From Coriolopsis trogii (lineage: Eukaryota > Basidiomycota > Agaricomycetes > Polyporales > Polyporaceae), in assembly GCA_020543525.1 (NCBI GenBank), contig JAHYIO010000001.1:1860001-1924000 (forward strand): a stretch of 64,000 bases of DNA, in the 5' to 3' direction. The notes below the pieces were generated by a model. The model was not told where the DNA came from and did not search any database. It saw only the letters and a program-made list of their open reading frames with translations. The position numbers and the translations under genes were made by a program. This document shows positions 25,244 through 36,366 of this stretch, piece after piece (position 1 is the stretch's first letter; each line of letters opens with the position of its first letter).

Positions 25244-26916
25244 ATGGCCGCAACATCAATGGCCGCCGCCCTCGCGGCGAGTCTCCCCGCACCGCAAGCA
25301 GCCCCCACACCGAGCGCACCCACATATGAAGCCATCCCCGCGTCGATGTCGAAAGTCGTAGACATTGAGGCGGAGATCCCAATAACCAGCGTACAGTTGG
25401 ACGCGATCGTGAGTCTTGATTCCGTCTACGTCGACTGCAAGCACGCGCATTCCCTCTGCCACCACGCTTTTTCGACTCGTGCGTCTTGTGTCGTGCGGAT
25501 GGAGGCACGTTCCCTCCGGCCGGGCGTCCCAGGCCACGGTGTTTGTTCACGGGCTGTTTTGCCTGCTCCTCCGGGAGAAATCTTACCGACCTTGCTTCCT
25601 CCCGCGCCATATGAAAGTGCAAATTTCTGGGGCACAGCCCTAGGGGCTGGATGCTCGTGAACGTTGCGGATGCAGTTGCATGAACGCTCGGGCTCTTTGT
25701 GTGCCTCCTTTGCCCTGCATATGACTTACCGATTCTGGTTCGGGGTCTGAATGCAGGTAGTCTCGAAGATAGTCAAGCATGCAAAGGAGGCACCCGGTTC
25801 ATCGGCGCACGGGTTGCTCCTCGGGCTCGACCTCGACGGCACTCTAGAAATCTGGAATTCATTCCCCCTACCGCACCATTCCAATGACGACGACGACAAG
25901 TCTGCAAAAGCTCTCGGTGAGTCCTTTATTGGAGTCTCAAGAATGGAGCCACCAGCTGAAGAATGTGAATGCTAGCGCGGTACCAGGCATCCATGCTGCG
26001 TTCGCTGAAGGAGGTCCAAGCGGACGACAGCGTGATCGGGTTTTACCAGGGCATGACTCTGGGCTCGTTCTTCAATCAAACCTTGGTCGAGACCCAAGCA
26101 ATTCATCAAGAAAGACTACGACACGGTGGTGTAGTCGTTGTGCATGGTACGTTATTTGGGCCCCTAGAACGTGTGTTTGTGCACGCGCTGAGATTGGACG
26201 GGCGCCTTGTTTAAATAGACATTTCGCAAACCGCACGAGGAAACGCGTCTTTCAGGGCGTTCCGTCTCACAAGGCAATTCTTCAGCGCCTTCAAGAGAAA
26301 CAACTTTAGTGCCACGAGGTGATTGACATCGCGAACAGCTCCCGTAAGACGCGATGCTGACGGAGTAAACGACAGCCTCATTGACCACCGACTGACGTTC
26401 TCGCATATTCTCGAGGAGGTGCCTTTGAAGATACGGACGAACGCTCTTGTGAGCTCGTTCCTCGGTGCGTTGTCAGAGACAAGTGCGCCTCCAACATCGC
26501 AGGTCAACCCTGCTTTGGCAACATCGTCGGCGGCTATCCCACCGTCGTTCTCCGGACTGAACCTTGGGACGGCGAACATCCCAAGAAATCTGGAGCTGAT
26601 TGTGGAGGCGCTGGACAACTACAAGACGGAGGAGGGCAACCTCGCATATCTGCAGCGGCAGATTGCGCGCGAGAAGGCGAAGGCGGACGCGTACGTTGCG
26701 AAGCGGAAGGAGGAGAACGCGTCGCGGATAGCGGCCGGACTGGCGCCGCTCCCGGAGGAGGACGTGAGCAGGCTGTTCAAGATTCCGCCGGAGCCGAGCC
26801 GGTTGGAGAGCATGCTGCTTCTCGGGCGGATCGATGCGTACGGGAAGAGCCTGGAAGAGACGGCGAGCACGGGACTGGTGAAGATGTACGCTGCGAAGGG
26901 GAATGCTGGCAACTGA
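25244..26916 (+). CDS. EIF3H: translation initiation factor eIF3 subunit H
   Basis: Five exons (25244-25408, 25757-25916, 25976-26146, 26219-26318, 26376-26916) give 378 residues. eIF3h is a non-catalytic MPN-domain subunit of the eIF3 octamer. The N-terminal 35 residues are Ala/Pro-rich. The MPN domain starts IPITSVQLDAIVVSKIVKHA and continues HGLLLGLDLDGTLEIWNSFP. The catalytic JAMM residues are replaced (GLDLDG where active enzymes have Glu and HxH), as expected for eIF3h. Next come SVIGFYQGMTLGSFFNQTLV and ARGNASFRAFRLTRQFFSAF. The helical C-terminal part includes LELIVEALDNYKTEEGNLAY and RLESMLLLGRIDAYGKSLEE. Intron 1 is 348 nt, about six times the usual length here. The stop is at 26914-26916. 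Confidence 0.92.
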
Positions 26917-27506
26917 GCGATGCGGGGGGCGATGTAGGAGAGGTAGCATATGGCATGTACGCTGGCGGATGATTGCATCAGTTGCTGGGCCGACACGCTG
27001 TGTGTGCGTGAAGAAACACGACGGGGAGGGCAGACGGCTGTCTGCGCCCGCCTCGAGCTGGGAGACATCCACGATGACGGCGATGCACGCAGCGTTTCCG
27101 CCATGCTCCCGGGGCGCCAGTGGGGGTGGCGACGACGTCCGCGTCAGGGGCGAGCTCGGCTCGGGTGGCAGGGGCCGCTGAGTCCGGCCGGCGGGGAAGA
27201 GGTGCGCAGCTGGGCATGGCCGTGGCCGGAGTATGGAGACTGCCATGGCCCAGGAGCCCAGGACGCGCACCGTTTATTTATTTCCCATCGTGTTGCCGCC
27301 CTGCCTGTCTCCTCCCTTACGTCCCCCCCACTTTCCCGACTGCCATCCTCGCGTCCCGCTCGACGACCTCGTTCACTCGTCGCGCCTCGCTCGCTCATAT
27401 AAGCCCGCTCTCGTTCCTTTTGTCGAGCGTGCCCCACCTGTCCTTCCTCCGACTCGACGCTCTCTACCCCTCCCACTCCCTCCTCCCCATCCGTCCCTAC
27501 TCAGCC
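26917..27506. other. intergenic: promoter of the loosenin-like gene
   Basis: This is a 590-bp GC-rich upstream region. Overlapping open frames on both strands are composition effects. A pyrimidine-rich leader runs from about 27300 to the start codon, and a TATA box lies at 27396. Confidence 0.6.
27396..27403 (+). promoter_or_regulatory. TATA box of the loosenin-like gene
   Basis: CATATAAG lies 104-111 bp upstream of the ATG at 27507, followed by a CT-rich stretch typical of strongly expressed basidiomycete genes. Confidence 0.6.
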
Positions 27507-28499
27507 ATGTACTTCTCCAAGGCTCTCGTCGTTCTCTCCGTCGCCGTCTCCGCGCTCGCCAGCCCCCACATGGCACGCGGTGTTCACCACCGCGACATCG
27601 CCCACCGTGCCGCCATGCCCGAGGCCGCTCCTGAGCCCGTCCTTGTCCCGGCCAAGAAGGTCAAGAAGCGTGGCGACACCAGCCGTTGCAAGGTCCGCTC
27701 CTCCTCCAGCGCCGCGCCTGCTGCGACCACCACGCACGTATCCTCTTCGACCCCTTCTTCCTCTCCCGCGCCGACAACTTCGTCCCATTCTAGTTCTGTC
27801 ATCGTCCCTCCGAAGAACGTGGAGAGCGATCCGACGACTTCGGCTGCTCCCGAGCCCACTACCTCCGCCGCCCCCGAGCCCTCCACGACGGAGAAGCCGG
27901 CCACCACCCAGAAGCCGACCACTACCAAGAAGTCGTCGACTGCCAAGCCTACCCCGACGCAGCCTTCTGGCGGGTCTTCCAACGACCCGCTCGGCATTCT
28001 GACTGGTACCAAGAGCGGCGACGGTGAGTTTCCGCCAGCTTGTCGTTCTTGGAAAAATGATCTGATCACGAAGTGTCGATCCAGGCACCTTCTATGCCAC
28101 TGGCCTCGGTTCTTGCGGTATCACCAACTCGGACTCTGACTACATCGTCGCCGTTTCCCACGAGCTTTACGACAACTTCCCGTGAGTCTGCATACGGTCT
28201 GTCTTGTGGCATCGATACCAAAGTGTGTTCTCTAGCGACTACCAAGGTGGCAACCCCAACAACAACCCTATCTGCGGTCGCAAGATCAAGGCGACTTGTA
28301 TGTGATTTGCCTAGCCCGATACACGCGTGATGCTGACCGTCATGTGTTCTCAGACAACGGCAAGACGGTCATTGTCGAGGCTACTGACCGTTGCGAGGGC
28401 TGTGCTTTCAACGATCTCGACTTTTCGCCGAGTGCGTTCGCCCAATTGGCGGACTTCTCCCTTGGTCGTCTCCACGGTGTCACCTGGACATGGGTATAA
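27507..28499 (+). CDS. secreted expansin/loosenin-like DPBB protein
   Basis: Four exons (27507-28023, 28085-28181, 28236-28297, 28354-28499) give 273 residues. A signal peptide is evident (MYFSKALVVLSVAVSALASP). A possible Kex2 site follows (KKVKKR, about residue 53). A Ser/Thr/Pro-rich linker of about 100 residues, probably O-glycosylated, leads to the double-psi beta-barrel domain (about residues 173-273): GTFYATGLGSCGITNSDSDY, then VAVSHELYDNF, NPICGRKIKATYNGKTVIV, DRCEGCAFNDLDFSPSAFAQ and a final GRLHGVTWTWV. The conserved Asp of ATDRCEGC and the Cys pattern fit RlpA/expansin-like loosenins. These loosen cell-wall polysaccharide without clear hydrolysis. No separate carbohydrate-binding module follows. 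The substrate (chitin, cellulose or the fungus's own wall) cannot be decided. Confidence 0.88.
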
Positions 28500-30315
28500 A
28501 CAACTCATCTCCTCGGTTGCACCGTAGCCTTCACTCTCCGTTCATCCGCAACTTTGCAAGATACCACGCAATCTCGTCTGACAATCTTCACATCACGCTC
28601 TCACATTCCTCCCTCTGTTTATTGCGCTTAATATTGGTCACTCTCCACCTCCCTCCGCCGCCTGGGGCGTACCCGTCGTATTCCAGCCCCTGCGTGCAGA
28701 GGGCAGGCCGACGATCATAGGAGGGATGGGTTATATGTTGTATTGCATGCAATGTCTCTCTGGAAGTTTCCTCGAATGATCTGCATCGCATTGTATGCTG
28801 TGGGCCGTGTCGACCGCGGTGGGCAACTGCCAGTTCCTAGTCGAAGTTGGGCTTGTTGTTCGGATCATTGTGTAGGTCTTGATGTTTGTCTCGTTACTAT
28901 ACATTCGGAAACAATGCCACGAATGGAACCAGTCACGACGGTGCACCCTCGGTCAACAATAGTTGCGGAAGGGCTGTGCGAAATCTCAGAGCTCGATGAG
29001 ACCCCGGCGAATGTTATGTTGACAGGAGCTTCTCCAGGTCTGGCATGCCGTATGGAATGAATGGGCATATTGCCATTCGGGGCTGAGAATAAGACAGATG
29101 AACGGACGTGCGGCGTCCACTCGCCGTCCATTGAGGAATGTTGTGCTTGTTGGACGTGAGAAGGCCGGTGCTGTCCCGGTGTCCGGCCAGACCCTTCGAG
29201 GTCTTGGAGCGGATTGGAGGGCGTGAAGATAATATTAATTCGGGTTCTTGTGTTTCGGTCATAACTGGGTTGCCAGGAACACCGCCCTATGTATTTCTGT
29301 TCGTGACGAAGGGATTCGGAAACATCGGGTGATAACATAGGAGTTGTCTTCACTTGTTGAGTGATGTCATTCTACTAGTCTGGCTGCAGAGCGACATGGA
29401 GCAGCTTCCATACCAGTGCCCCGCGGTCACGTGGGTTAGTATGTTGACGGGTCGCAACAGGTCGCAACGCAATTCAACCCTTTTCGACCTCTTCCAGTCG
29501 TTGTGCTGAAAACCCTCGTGTCTGTTCAGCTATTTTCGCGAGCTTTGTGGTACGCAGCTTTTTGTCTTACCTGGGATCAAGCGCATATATTGACCCTCCA
29601 ATGAGCAACCTGTCTCTGGCAGTGAGCCTGCATGCGGGGACTCGATTTTGGCTGCTCGCTACGCGACGTCTGTGAATAATGGGAGATGCATTGATTGACC
29701 TACAACATCAGGTGTTAAGCAGGCAAGCACAGACATGGACGTTTTTCTTGGACGTCCTTTGGCCCTAGTTGGTGCGAAGCCTGTCACAAGATCGTCGGCA
29801 TCATGTGCACAGCGCGGTGAGGAAGACTCGGTGGTGGTCCATGCTGGATTTGAGTCTCAAGCTTGCGCCCTCAGGAGGAGTGTCTCGCAATGAATGTATT
29901 CATGACATTCGTGCTACATGCGAGTATCGGGATCGCATGAATTCTCGACCCCTTCCTCGGGTGAGTATCAAGCTGGCATGCCTTCGAGGAGCGAATATCA
30001 TCCATGTCTAGCACGAGGTGCGTTGTTACACTGTCTCCGGCAATTCTAAACCCGTTCGATCAACATTATTCTTCCGTTGCAATGTCGCAATTGCATGCGA
30101 GGATTATAACATCCTTTGTTCCATGGTATCCGCAATGGCGCTAAACTAACATAGTGACCCAGCTCTTGTTCCTTGAGTGGTCGTCTTTCATACATTTGTT
30201 TGTTTCAGCTATTGTGCTATGCGTCAACGGAGATTCACATCTTTGAGACTGTACGGAGGCCATCTGAACACTCTACTTGCCCAGTCACCTCCACATCATC
30301 CACCACCTCCGAATC
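28500..30315. other. 1.8-kb intergenic stretch
   Basis: No gene recognised. The longest ORF (minus, 29353-28865, 162 codons) has no family character. A CACGTG lies near 29428, followed by two close copies of GTCGCAAC (29451 and 29461). Confidence 0.5.
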
Positions 30316-32554
30316 ATGGATCTACTGGAGGAGAACAGAGCTCTAAAGATGCAGGTGGCGACTATGGCATCAGTTGAGTGTCATTTGCTAGACTTTACTA
30401 TGCCTACTGACAAGAGCTGTTAATGAGGACCTCAGGAGCTCGCACAGCTACGTAAGGAGGTTCCTGTTCTGAAAAACGCCATAAGATTCCATATGGAGCG
30501 CGAACTTGAGGCAAGAGCTAACTATTCACCTGCGTTGCCATCAAATACTGACCTAACATCTTACAATGTGGTGACAGTCTGTGCCGATCCTTCCTCCACC
30601 CCGAGCAACAGCTGCAACGCTCCCTCCCGAGATTCTCTCTGTCATATTCAGAGAGACGGGAGTACCGGTATATGAACACGACCTCTGCATCAGCGCCGGC
30701 CCTCGCAGCTCGTGGCTAACGGAGTCCCGCACAAGGAAAGCGCTCTGTCTGGTGTGTCGGGCCTGGTCTGGCCCGGCAACGAGGGCTCTTTACGAATCTA
30801 TCGTCATCAGACGTATGGGACAGATACCAGCTCTGGCACGCACCTTGACTGCCGTGCCCGAAGGGATGGGACTGCGCGCCCTCGTCCGGAGCATTCAGAT
30901 GGAGGAGGTCGTCGTGTTCAGGCCATTCTTGGATGTCGTCCGGGAAGATCTGCAAGCGATACTGGACTGCTGCACACACCTCCGCTCGTTCCGGTACAAG
31001 GCGGGACATCAATACGCGAGGCTCTCCGATCGATCGCGCGAGAGGCGTTTCGAGTCGGTTATCCCAGTGCTGCTTCATGAGACCGCTCCGGGGGTTGCGC
31101 TCGCGGGACGGCTTGGAGGCGGGCTGCGCGAGTTGGAACTCGATATGACCTCGATGGAATTGCACGAGGTCGAGTTCTTGCATCAGATGCTGTCCGGAGC
31201 AGCGGCCCTGGTGTCACTCACGCTGGGCGAGCTGGAAATTGACTGGCGCGGGTACCAGATCCTCTCCAAGCTCAAAAAATTGCATCTTCCTGCGCTTGAG
31301 CGGCTCACCTTGGAGGCAATCAGTCTCCGCTTGCGCGACTATCTCTGCTCGCATTGGGATATGCCGCGCCTGAGCTCTCTTACAGTCCGGGGTCAGTACA
31401 AGGAATTTCGGGTGGCTGATCTGCTGGCAAAGCATGGAACACATCTCACCTACCTCAACCTGATCATGTGCAAGGAAGAGCCCTACATGGGATCGTCACT
31501 CCCGCAATGGTGTCCTAACCTCCGCCACCTGGTCATCAATGCGCGGAAAGGGCCCCGAAAGCTCTTTGCAATCAGTGCTCTGGCCCTCCCCAATCTGCGC
31601 TACCTGGACGTCTACACGCGGGCATATGAGCGTCCCTCGCTAAAGGAGATCGTCAGGGAGTGTACGAGGCTTGTTGAGGAGCACACCATGCGGTTCCCGT
31701 CTCTGGTGCGAATTCGTCACCTGCGTGGGGTCTTCCCTCGTGACATACCCCTCATCTGTCACCCGGACACGGTCGACGGCGAGGAGGTGCGGCGCGTGCG
31801 CTTGCCTAGATACGACATATTGCAGACGGCACACTGTGTTATGGCCGCTGACGTCGTAGAGCCGTTCGTGTCCTCGTCCTGGACAGAGTCTGACGACTAT
31901 TCCTATGTGCCCCCGACCTGGTTGGGCCAGGGCGAAGACGACACGACTTCGTATGTGTCAGACTCGGAGTCGTCCACAATGTGGAACGACACGAACTCGA
32001 GCGACAGTGATGTCACTAAGTTGAGCGACACAGAGGATAGTGATGATGAGAGAAGCGAAGGAGAAGAGAGCGATGAGGATGGAGGTGGCGATGAGGACGA
32101 GGGCGATGACGATGAGTCTGGAGTCGAAGATGAAGAGGACGATGGGCAGGAAGAAGAGGAAGGCAACGATGATGAGCACTGGACCGATTACACCGAGGAC
32201 GAAGACGATTCCGAGCTGTTCTGGGGCTCAAAGACCCGCCAGAGCCGAGAGACAGCGTTGGAGACATTCCGGACAAGCCAAGAGTGCTACTTTCTCCTCG
32301 AAGAACTTGAGGACCGTTTGCCTGTGCCCTCGGATTATGAGCCAGAGAGATACGCTGAAGACCATTTGGCGGAGCTCTGGGGTTTCAATCAAGAGTGGAG
32401 GCATGATGAAGAACAGAGCTCGGACCTCGCAATTGACCTGGCCGACTGGGACAGATATTTTGATCTGGAGTACGGGACTGACTATAATGTCGACTGGAGC
32501 CGAGGTTGTACACAGGATGTTGTAGGAAATTATAGCACCACGAAGAGCGGGTAG
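30316..32554 (+). CDS. F-box/LRR-type protein with acidic tail
   Basis: Three exons (30316-30372, 30437-30510, 30578-32554) give 702 residues. Exons 1-2 encode a short coiled coil (MDLLEENRALKMQVATMASE, then LAQLRKEVPVLKNAI), a common opening of Agaricomycete F-box proteins. An F-box-like motif follows (ATLPPEILSVIFRETG, then ALCLVCRAWSGPATRALYES). The middle shows irregular Leu-rich repeats (LRELELDMTSMELHE, LPALERLTLEAISLRLRDYL, LPNLRYLDVYTRAYE). From about residue 455 the sequence is strongly acidic, with one run of about 60 mostly Asp/Glu/Ser residues, then an ordered-looking end (HLAELWGFNQEWR). The second intron has a GC donor (GAG/GCAAGAG), required to join the coiled coil to the F-box. 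F-box proteins are usually substrate adaptors of SCF ubiquitin ligases; the target here is unknown. Confidence 0.78.
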
Positions 32555-32697
32555 AGTAGTGGGGAAGAGTATTACAGAGAGTGTTGTTGCCAGAACGATG
32601 CACAAAAGCACAGTCGATTGACCCGATGGAAGGTTGTCATATTCAATACCAGTAAGTTCGTGTCAAAGTCAATTGAGATGGAGCGTCAAGACTCACC

Positions 32698-33523
32698 TCA
32701 GGGATTGGGATTGCGTGTGGCGTGAGCTTTGACCGTCCCTCGCGTTATATGCCTATCTACTGCGACGCTGACGTCCTTCAAGGAGGGCACGGCCGTCAAT
32801 ATCCGCTGACCCACCTTTTCGAGGTCCAGCGCAGCGAATACAGATTCCAAGGGCGTCAACGTGACGTCCCTAGGACTATCCGAGAGGCAGCATTCGACAA
32901 TCAAAGTGAACGTCGAAAGCGGCAGCAGCGCGAGAGCGTCCGACAAACGCGCCTGCGCGTCCTATTAGATCAAAGTCTAGTGTAGATGAGGGTTGCACTC
33001 ACGATGTCCTCCATCACATCATAAAATGCATCGATTGGAACCTCCAGGTGAAAGCTCTCCCAGGATGGGTTTTGCAGACCTCGCAAGACAGGAATGATGC
33101 CGTCGTCTTCGTCGAGAACGTCCTCTTGCCGGGTTATGAGTTCGAGATGAGAGATGGTCATACTGCTGAGTACGTCGGGGTGTTCGATCCGTCTGCCTTC
33201 AGTGACGGAGCCTGACTCATATGTCCGTGATCACTCACACTCAAAAGCAAGCGGCGCATAGCGACCATCTCTGACTGAGAGCTTGAAGTCAGCATTGCCG
33301 CCACGATTTCGCTGTGAATCTGTCCACGCTCGGCGTGCTTTCCATCGAGCTTCGATCTGGTCAGAACAGCAAGCGACGACACGTCCAGGTCAGACAGACG
33401 CAGCGTGAAGATATCTTCTGGAGGTTTGCTCACTGTATGCGCGGTATGTGCCAATGAAGATCGCGGTACGACGGCAAGTAATTGTGAGTTAGGGAGCTGA
33501 CCTGTGCGACCGAGACAGGTCAT
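32698..33523 (-). CDS. unknown small gene, possibly degraded LRR-type protein
   Basis: Exon 1 (from 33523) encodes MTCLGRT and splices in phase to VSKPPEDIFTLRLSDLDVSS and a helical stretch ending MRRLLLS. A later open segment (33161 downward) gives MTISHLELITRQEDVLDEDD, then SWESFHLEVPIDAFYDVMED, joined to DAQARLSDALALLPLSTFTL and a stop at 32698. The joint between these halves cannot be made in frame with the visible sites. Either an intron border is unusual, two short genes lie here, or the locus is broken. The stop codon overlaps a perfect donor (GTGAGT), so the 3' end may also be wrong. Its position beside an F-box/LRR gene suggests the same broad family, but no F-box is visible. Function unknown. 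Confidence 0.4.
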
Positions 33524-33695
33524 GTGACCGCGTAACGTACTGTATGCATTTTCACGTGAAGGTCGCGGGAGCTGTATGCTCCCTACAAGTCATCGGTTTG
33601 CAAAAGTGAGCGGCCCATGTCTCGAATCATCGTATCATAGCCGAAATCAGGCTGATTTAGTGATACAGTAATGGTTCGGACCTCGAAAAGACGAG

Positions 33696-34727
33696 CTATC
33701 TAGGATTTTGAACGAAGTTCATAGAGTAACCGCCTTGACCATTAGGAACAAATTGGAAGTTGTCGGTTGAGAGACCGAAGTTCCCTTTGCGTGACTATGA
33801 GCTGGGATCCAACGAGTGCCCCCAAGGGGACATACCTAGCAGGCTGTTCCCGAGACCTTTGAGCTTGTCGAGCATCTCAGCAGTTTCACGCTTCTGAGCT
33901 GCCTCGACTCGCGGCGTAAGGGCCGCCAACGATCGCCGGATCCCAGCGATGTCCGGCGATGTTGGGGGTAGCAAATCAAGTAGTTTCTTGTAATCTGCAA
34001 TCGTTATACGGCGAATAGCTAGGACGGAATTGGGGTACTGACCTTCTTGTGCGCCGGACAATGATGACCACGAGTTGATCTGCTCATTGGCAGCCGCTCG
34101 TCTCTGCAACGCTTTGACGTACGTAGGGTCGTCCTTCAGTGCTATACAATTAGCCCACAGCCTCGTGTGAGCCTCATTATGGGGGAGTCATCATCGCAAT
34201 GACCTACCTTCAGTGCATGCGACCACTACCTCTTTATGTTCACCCTGTCGTCGAGAGCAAGATGGGTCCACAATCAGAAACCGAGAGAGACGACAAACGG
34301 ACGAGCTTTGCGTAGCATGCACCGATGTTCGCATTCAGGATGGCTCTTGCTTTGGCGCATTCAATATCCAGTTCAGAGGGCGGCGTGCCTTCCTCCGCCT
34401 GTGCCGTTTCTTGGACTGGCTCATTTCCGGTCGGAATCTCTGTTGCGTCCTCTAGTGCAGAGTCATCTCCTTCGTTCTCATCACGGGATCCTGCTTCTGG
34501 TGGCTGTGGTCGCTTGGGAAGGTGACCAAGAGCAGATCTGTACGAGGCCAGTGCCTCGGCCCATCGTTTGCCCCGAAAATTGTCGTTGCCTTCCTGCTTC
34601 AATTCTTCTGCGATGACCAAGGACGCCTGGTTTACATGCATCTCATCAAACTTCTGAAGGATAGGCGTAGGGAGAGCTGACTCACTCGGACACTGGGTGG
34701 GTCCAACGTCGTGTTCAGGAGGGACAT
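33696..34727 (-). CDS. TTC1: tetratricopeptide repeat protein, TTC1 type
   Basis: A short first exon (MSLLNTTLDPPSVR) precedes a 32-nt intron (34654-34685) and then KFDEMHVNQASLVIAEELKQ. The TPR region follows: EGNDNFRGKRWAEALASYRS, an acidic Pro/Glu-rich insertion, ECAKARAILNANIGACYAKL, then the repeat with LKDDPTYVKALQRRAAANEQ. The C-terminal part has YKKLLDLLPPTSPDIAGIRR, MLDKLKGLGNSLLGNFGLST and the end GGYSMNFVQNPR. The LKGLGNsLLGxFGLS...YSMNF ending is diagnostic of TTC1-type proteins. These are small TPR co-chaperone-like proteins that bind Hsp70/Hsp90 or Ras/G-alpha partners in animals; the role in fungi is less clear. The stop is at 33696-33698. The first intron is very short and should be checked. 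Confidence 0.85.
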
Positions 34728-35092
34728 GTTACCTGTGTCTGGTACTATTCCGGCGTACTACTGCTGTCAACAGACAATGTGTGTGTGTTGACGCGACGCA
34801 TACACTGGCCAAGGCCGATAGTGCACAGATGTCGGTGAGGAGTGAGCAGCGCTGGTAGCCTGTGCGGTGAAGCAGCGTAAGGTGAAGGGTCAGAGCGAGA
34901 AGTGATCGAATCCGAAGGCAGCCGCGGACCGCGTAGTTACGTCATTAAGGGCGTATGTAGTCTGATCAGGAATCTCAGATTCCACTCTCCTGCCATGATC
35001 ATGGCGGCCTCACCAGAACATATATAAACCGTTGTGAGTCCCCTCCTTCTCCACACAAACTAAACTCTTTGCATACCCACTCCATCGTTGAC
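34728..35092. other. divergent promoter TTC1/short-chain dehydrogenase
   Basis: This 365-bp region has a TATA box at 35021 for the dehydrogenase and nothing else I can support. Confidence 0.5.
35021..35028 (+). promoter_or_regulatory. TATA box of the dehydrogenase gene
   Basis: ATATATAA lies 65-72 bp upstream of the ATG at 35093, a typical distance. Confidence 0.65.
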
Positions 35093-36182
35093 ATGCCCGG
35101 AATCGCAGACGCGAAATGTATCCTCGTCGTGGGAGCCACCGCCGGCATCGGTCGTGCGCTCGCCCTCGCTCTTCACGACTTGCCGTCCAAGCCCACGGTC
35201 ATCGTGGCTGGCCGTCGTCAGGAGAGGCTCGATGAAATCGCGCAGAAGAGCGAGAGGATCAAGACAGCTCGTGTTGATATCAACACTACGCACGACAAAC
35301 TCAAAGAGTTCGTTCGGACGCTGCTTTCTGACCACCCGAACGTAGGTTCCAAGCCATGTAGACTTCATAAAGCGCAGTCCTGACATGTCTGTTGCGTTGT
35401 AGCTTGACGCCGTAGTGCTGTCCTCTGGTATTCAGCATATCTTCGACGTCACGAAGCCGGAGTCCGTCGACACATCCAGTGGGTTTCCATCCTCAGCGTC
35501 CCCACGATTTGTTCTGATCGCTCCATCGCATTTGGCAGAGATTGACGATGAGTTCAATACCAACTACATGGCGATCCTCAAGCTCATCTTGCTGTTCCTT
35601 CCCCACTTCCTCAAACTCAGCGTATGTTACGCGGACGCAATGTGTATATGTATACCCCAACTGACTCGGACTCGTGTGTGATCAGAACGAAGGTCGTCCG
35701 TCCTTCGTGGTTCCCATCTCATCCGCTCTCGCCATCAGCCCCAAGCCCGATGTTCTCAACTACTGTGCCACCAAGGCAGCGTTGCACAGCTTGAGCCTGT
35801 CGCTGCGCGTGCAGCTCAAGGACACGAAAGTGAACGTCATCGAGATCCTACCGCCGTGAGTGACTGTTGCACCTGTCCACCGCAGAGGCTGACTTAGGAG
35901 CCTTCATAGACTGGTGGAATCCGAACTTCACGATCGTGAGTGTTCTCTAGTTGTCGACCAACTTTTGGCTGGTTCTCATACGTGAATCTTGCAGACCAGG
36001 GAACGACGCCTATGCTCTCCCAGATCTGGATGCCTCTTGACGAGTTTACAAAGCTCACGATCGAGGGCCTCGTGCGCGGTGATCCCGAGGTTGCGCCTGG
36101 GTTCGCCGGTAGGATGTTAGAGAAGTGGGAGAAGGGCAAGCGAGAGGAACTCGAAGGGGGCCACAAGATCCCGCCCAAGTAG
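35093..36182 (+). CDS. short-chain dehydrogenase/reductase, NAD(P)-dependent
   Basis: This is a classical SDR with about six exons and roughly 255 residues. The Rossmann fold begins KCILVVGATAGIGRALALAL, where GATAGIG is the nucleotide-binding glycine motif. AGRRQERLDEIA follows strand 2; its Arg-Arg favours NADP(H). Next come DAVVLSSGIQHIFDV, IDDEFNTNYMAILKLILLFL (the Asn of helix 4), the catalytic Ser in FVVPISSALAI and the YxxxK motif NYCATKAALHSLSLSLR. All members of the Asn-Ser-Tyr-Lys tetrad are present. The C-terminal part (TTPMLSQIWMPLDEFTKLTI) ends GGHKIPPK. Substrate cannot be predicted. The gene has its own TATA box and no pathway neighbours. Confidence 0.88.
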
Positions 36183-36366
36183 AGAACATGCGAGCCTGGT
36201 CTCATATTATAAGACAACACAAGATAGACATCAAGGAGTATGTACAGTAGTCTGGTGTTATAAGGAGATTAAGCTACTCTATATTGTACAAGCCAATCCA
36301 AGAGTGGTGCGCAGCGATGTCGCACGGGAAATACAGCACAACAAGAGAACGGGGTTACGTACCCGC

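Noticed and set aside
27501..28088. Gly/Arg-rich 195-codon minus-strand ORF over the loosenin gene
   Set aside because: It is a composition artefact opposite the Ser/Thr/Pro-rich linker.
32040..32525. Open frames on both strands over the acidic tail of the F-box gene
   Set aside because: The GA-rich repeats leave all frames open; only the frame continuous with the F-box part is protein-like.
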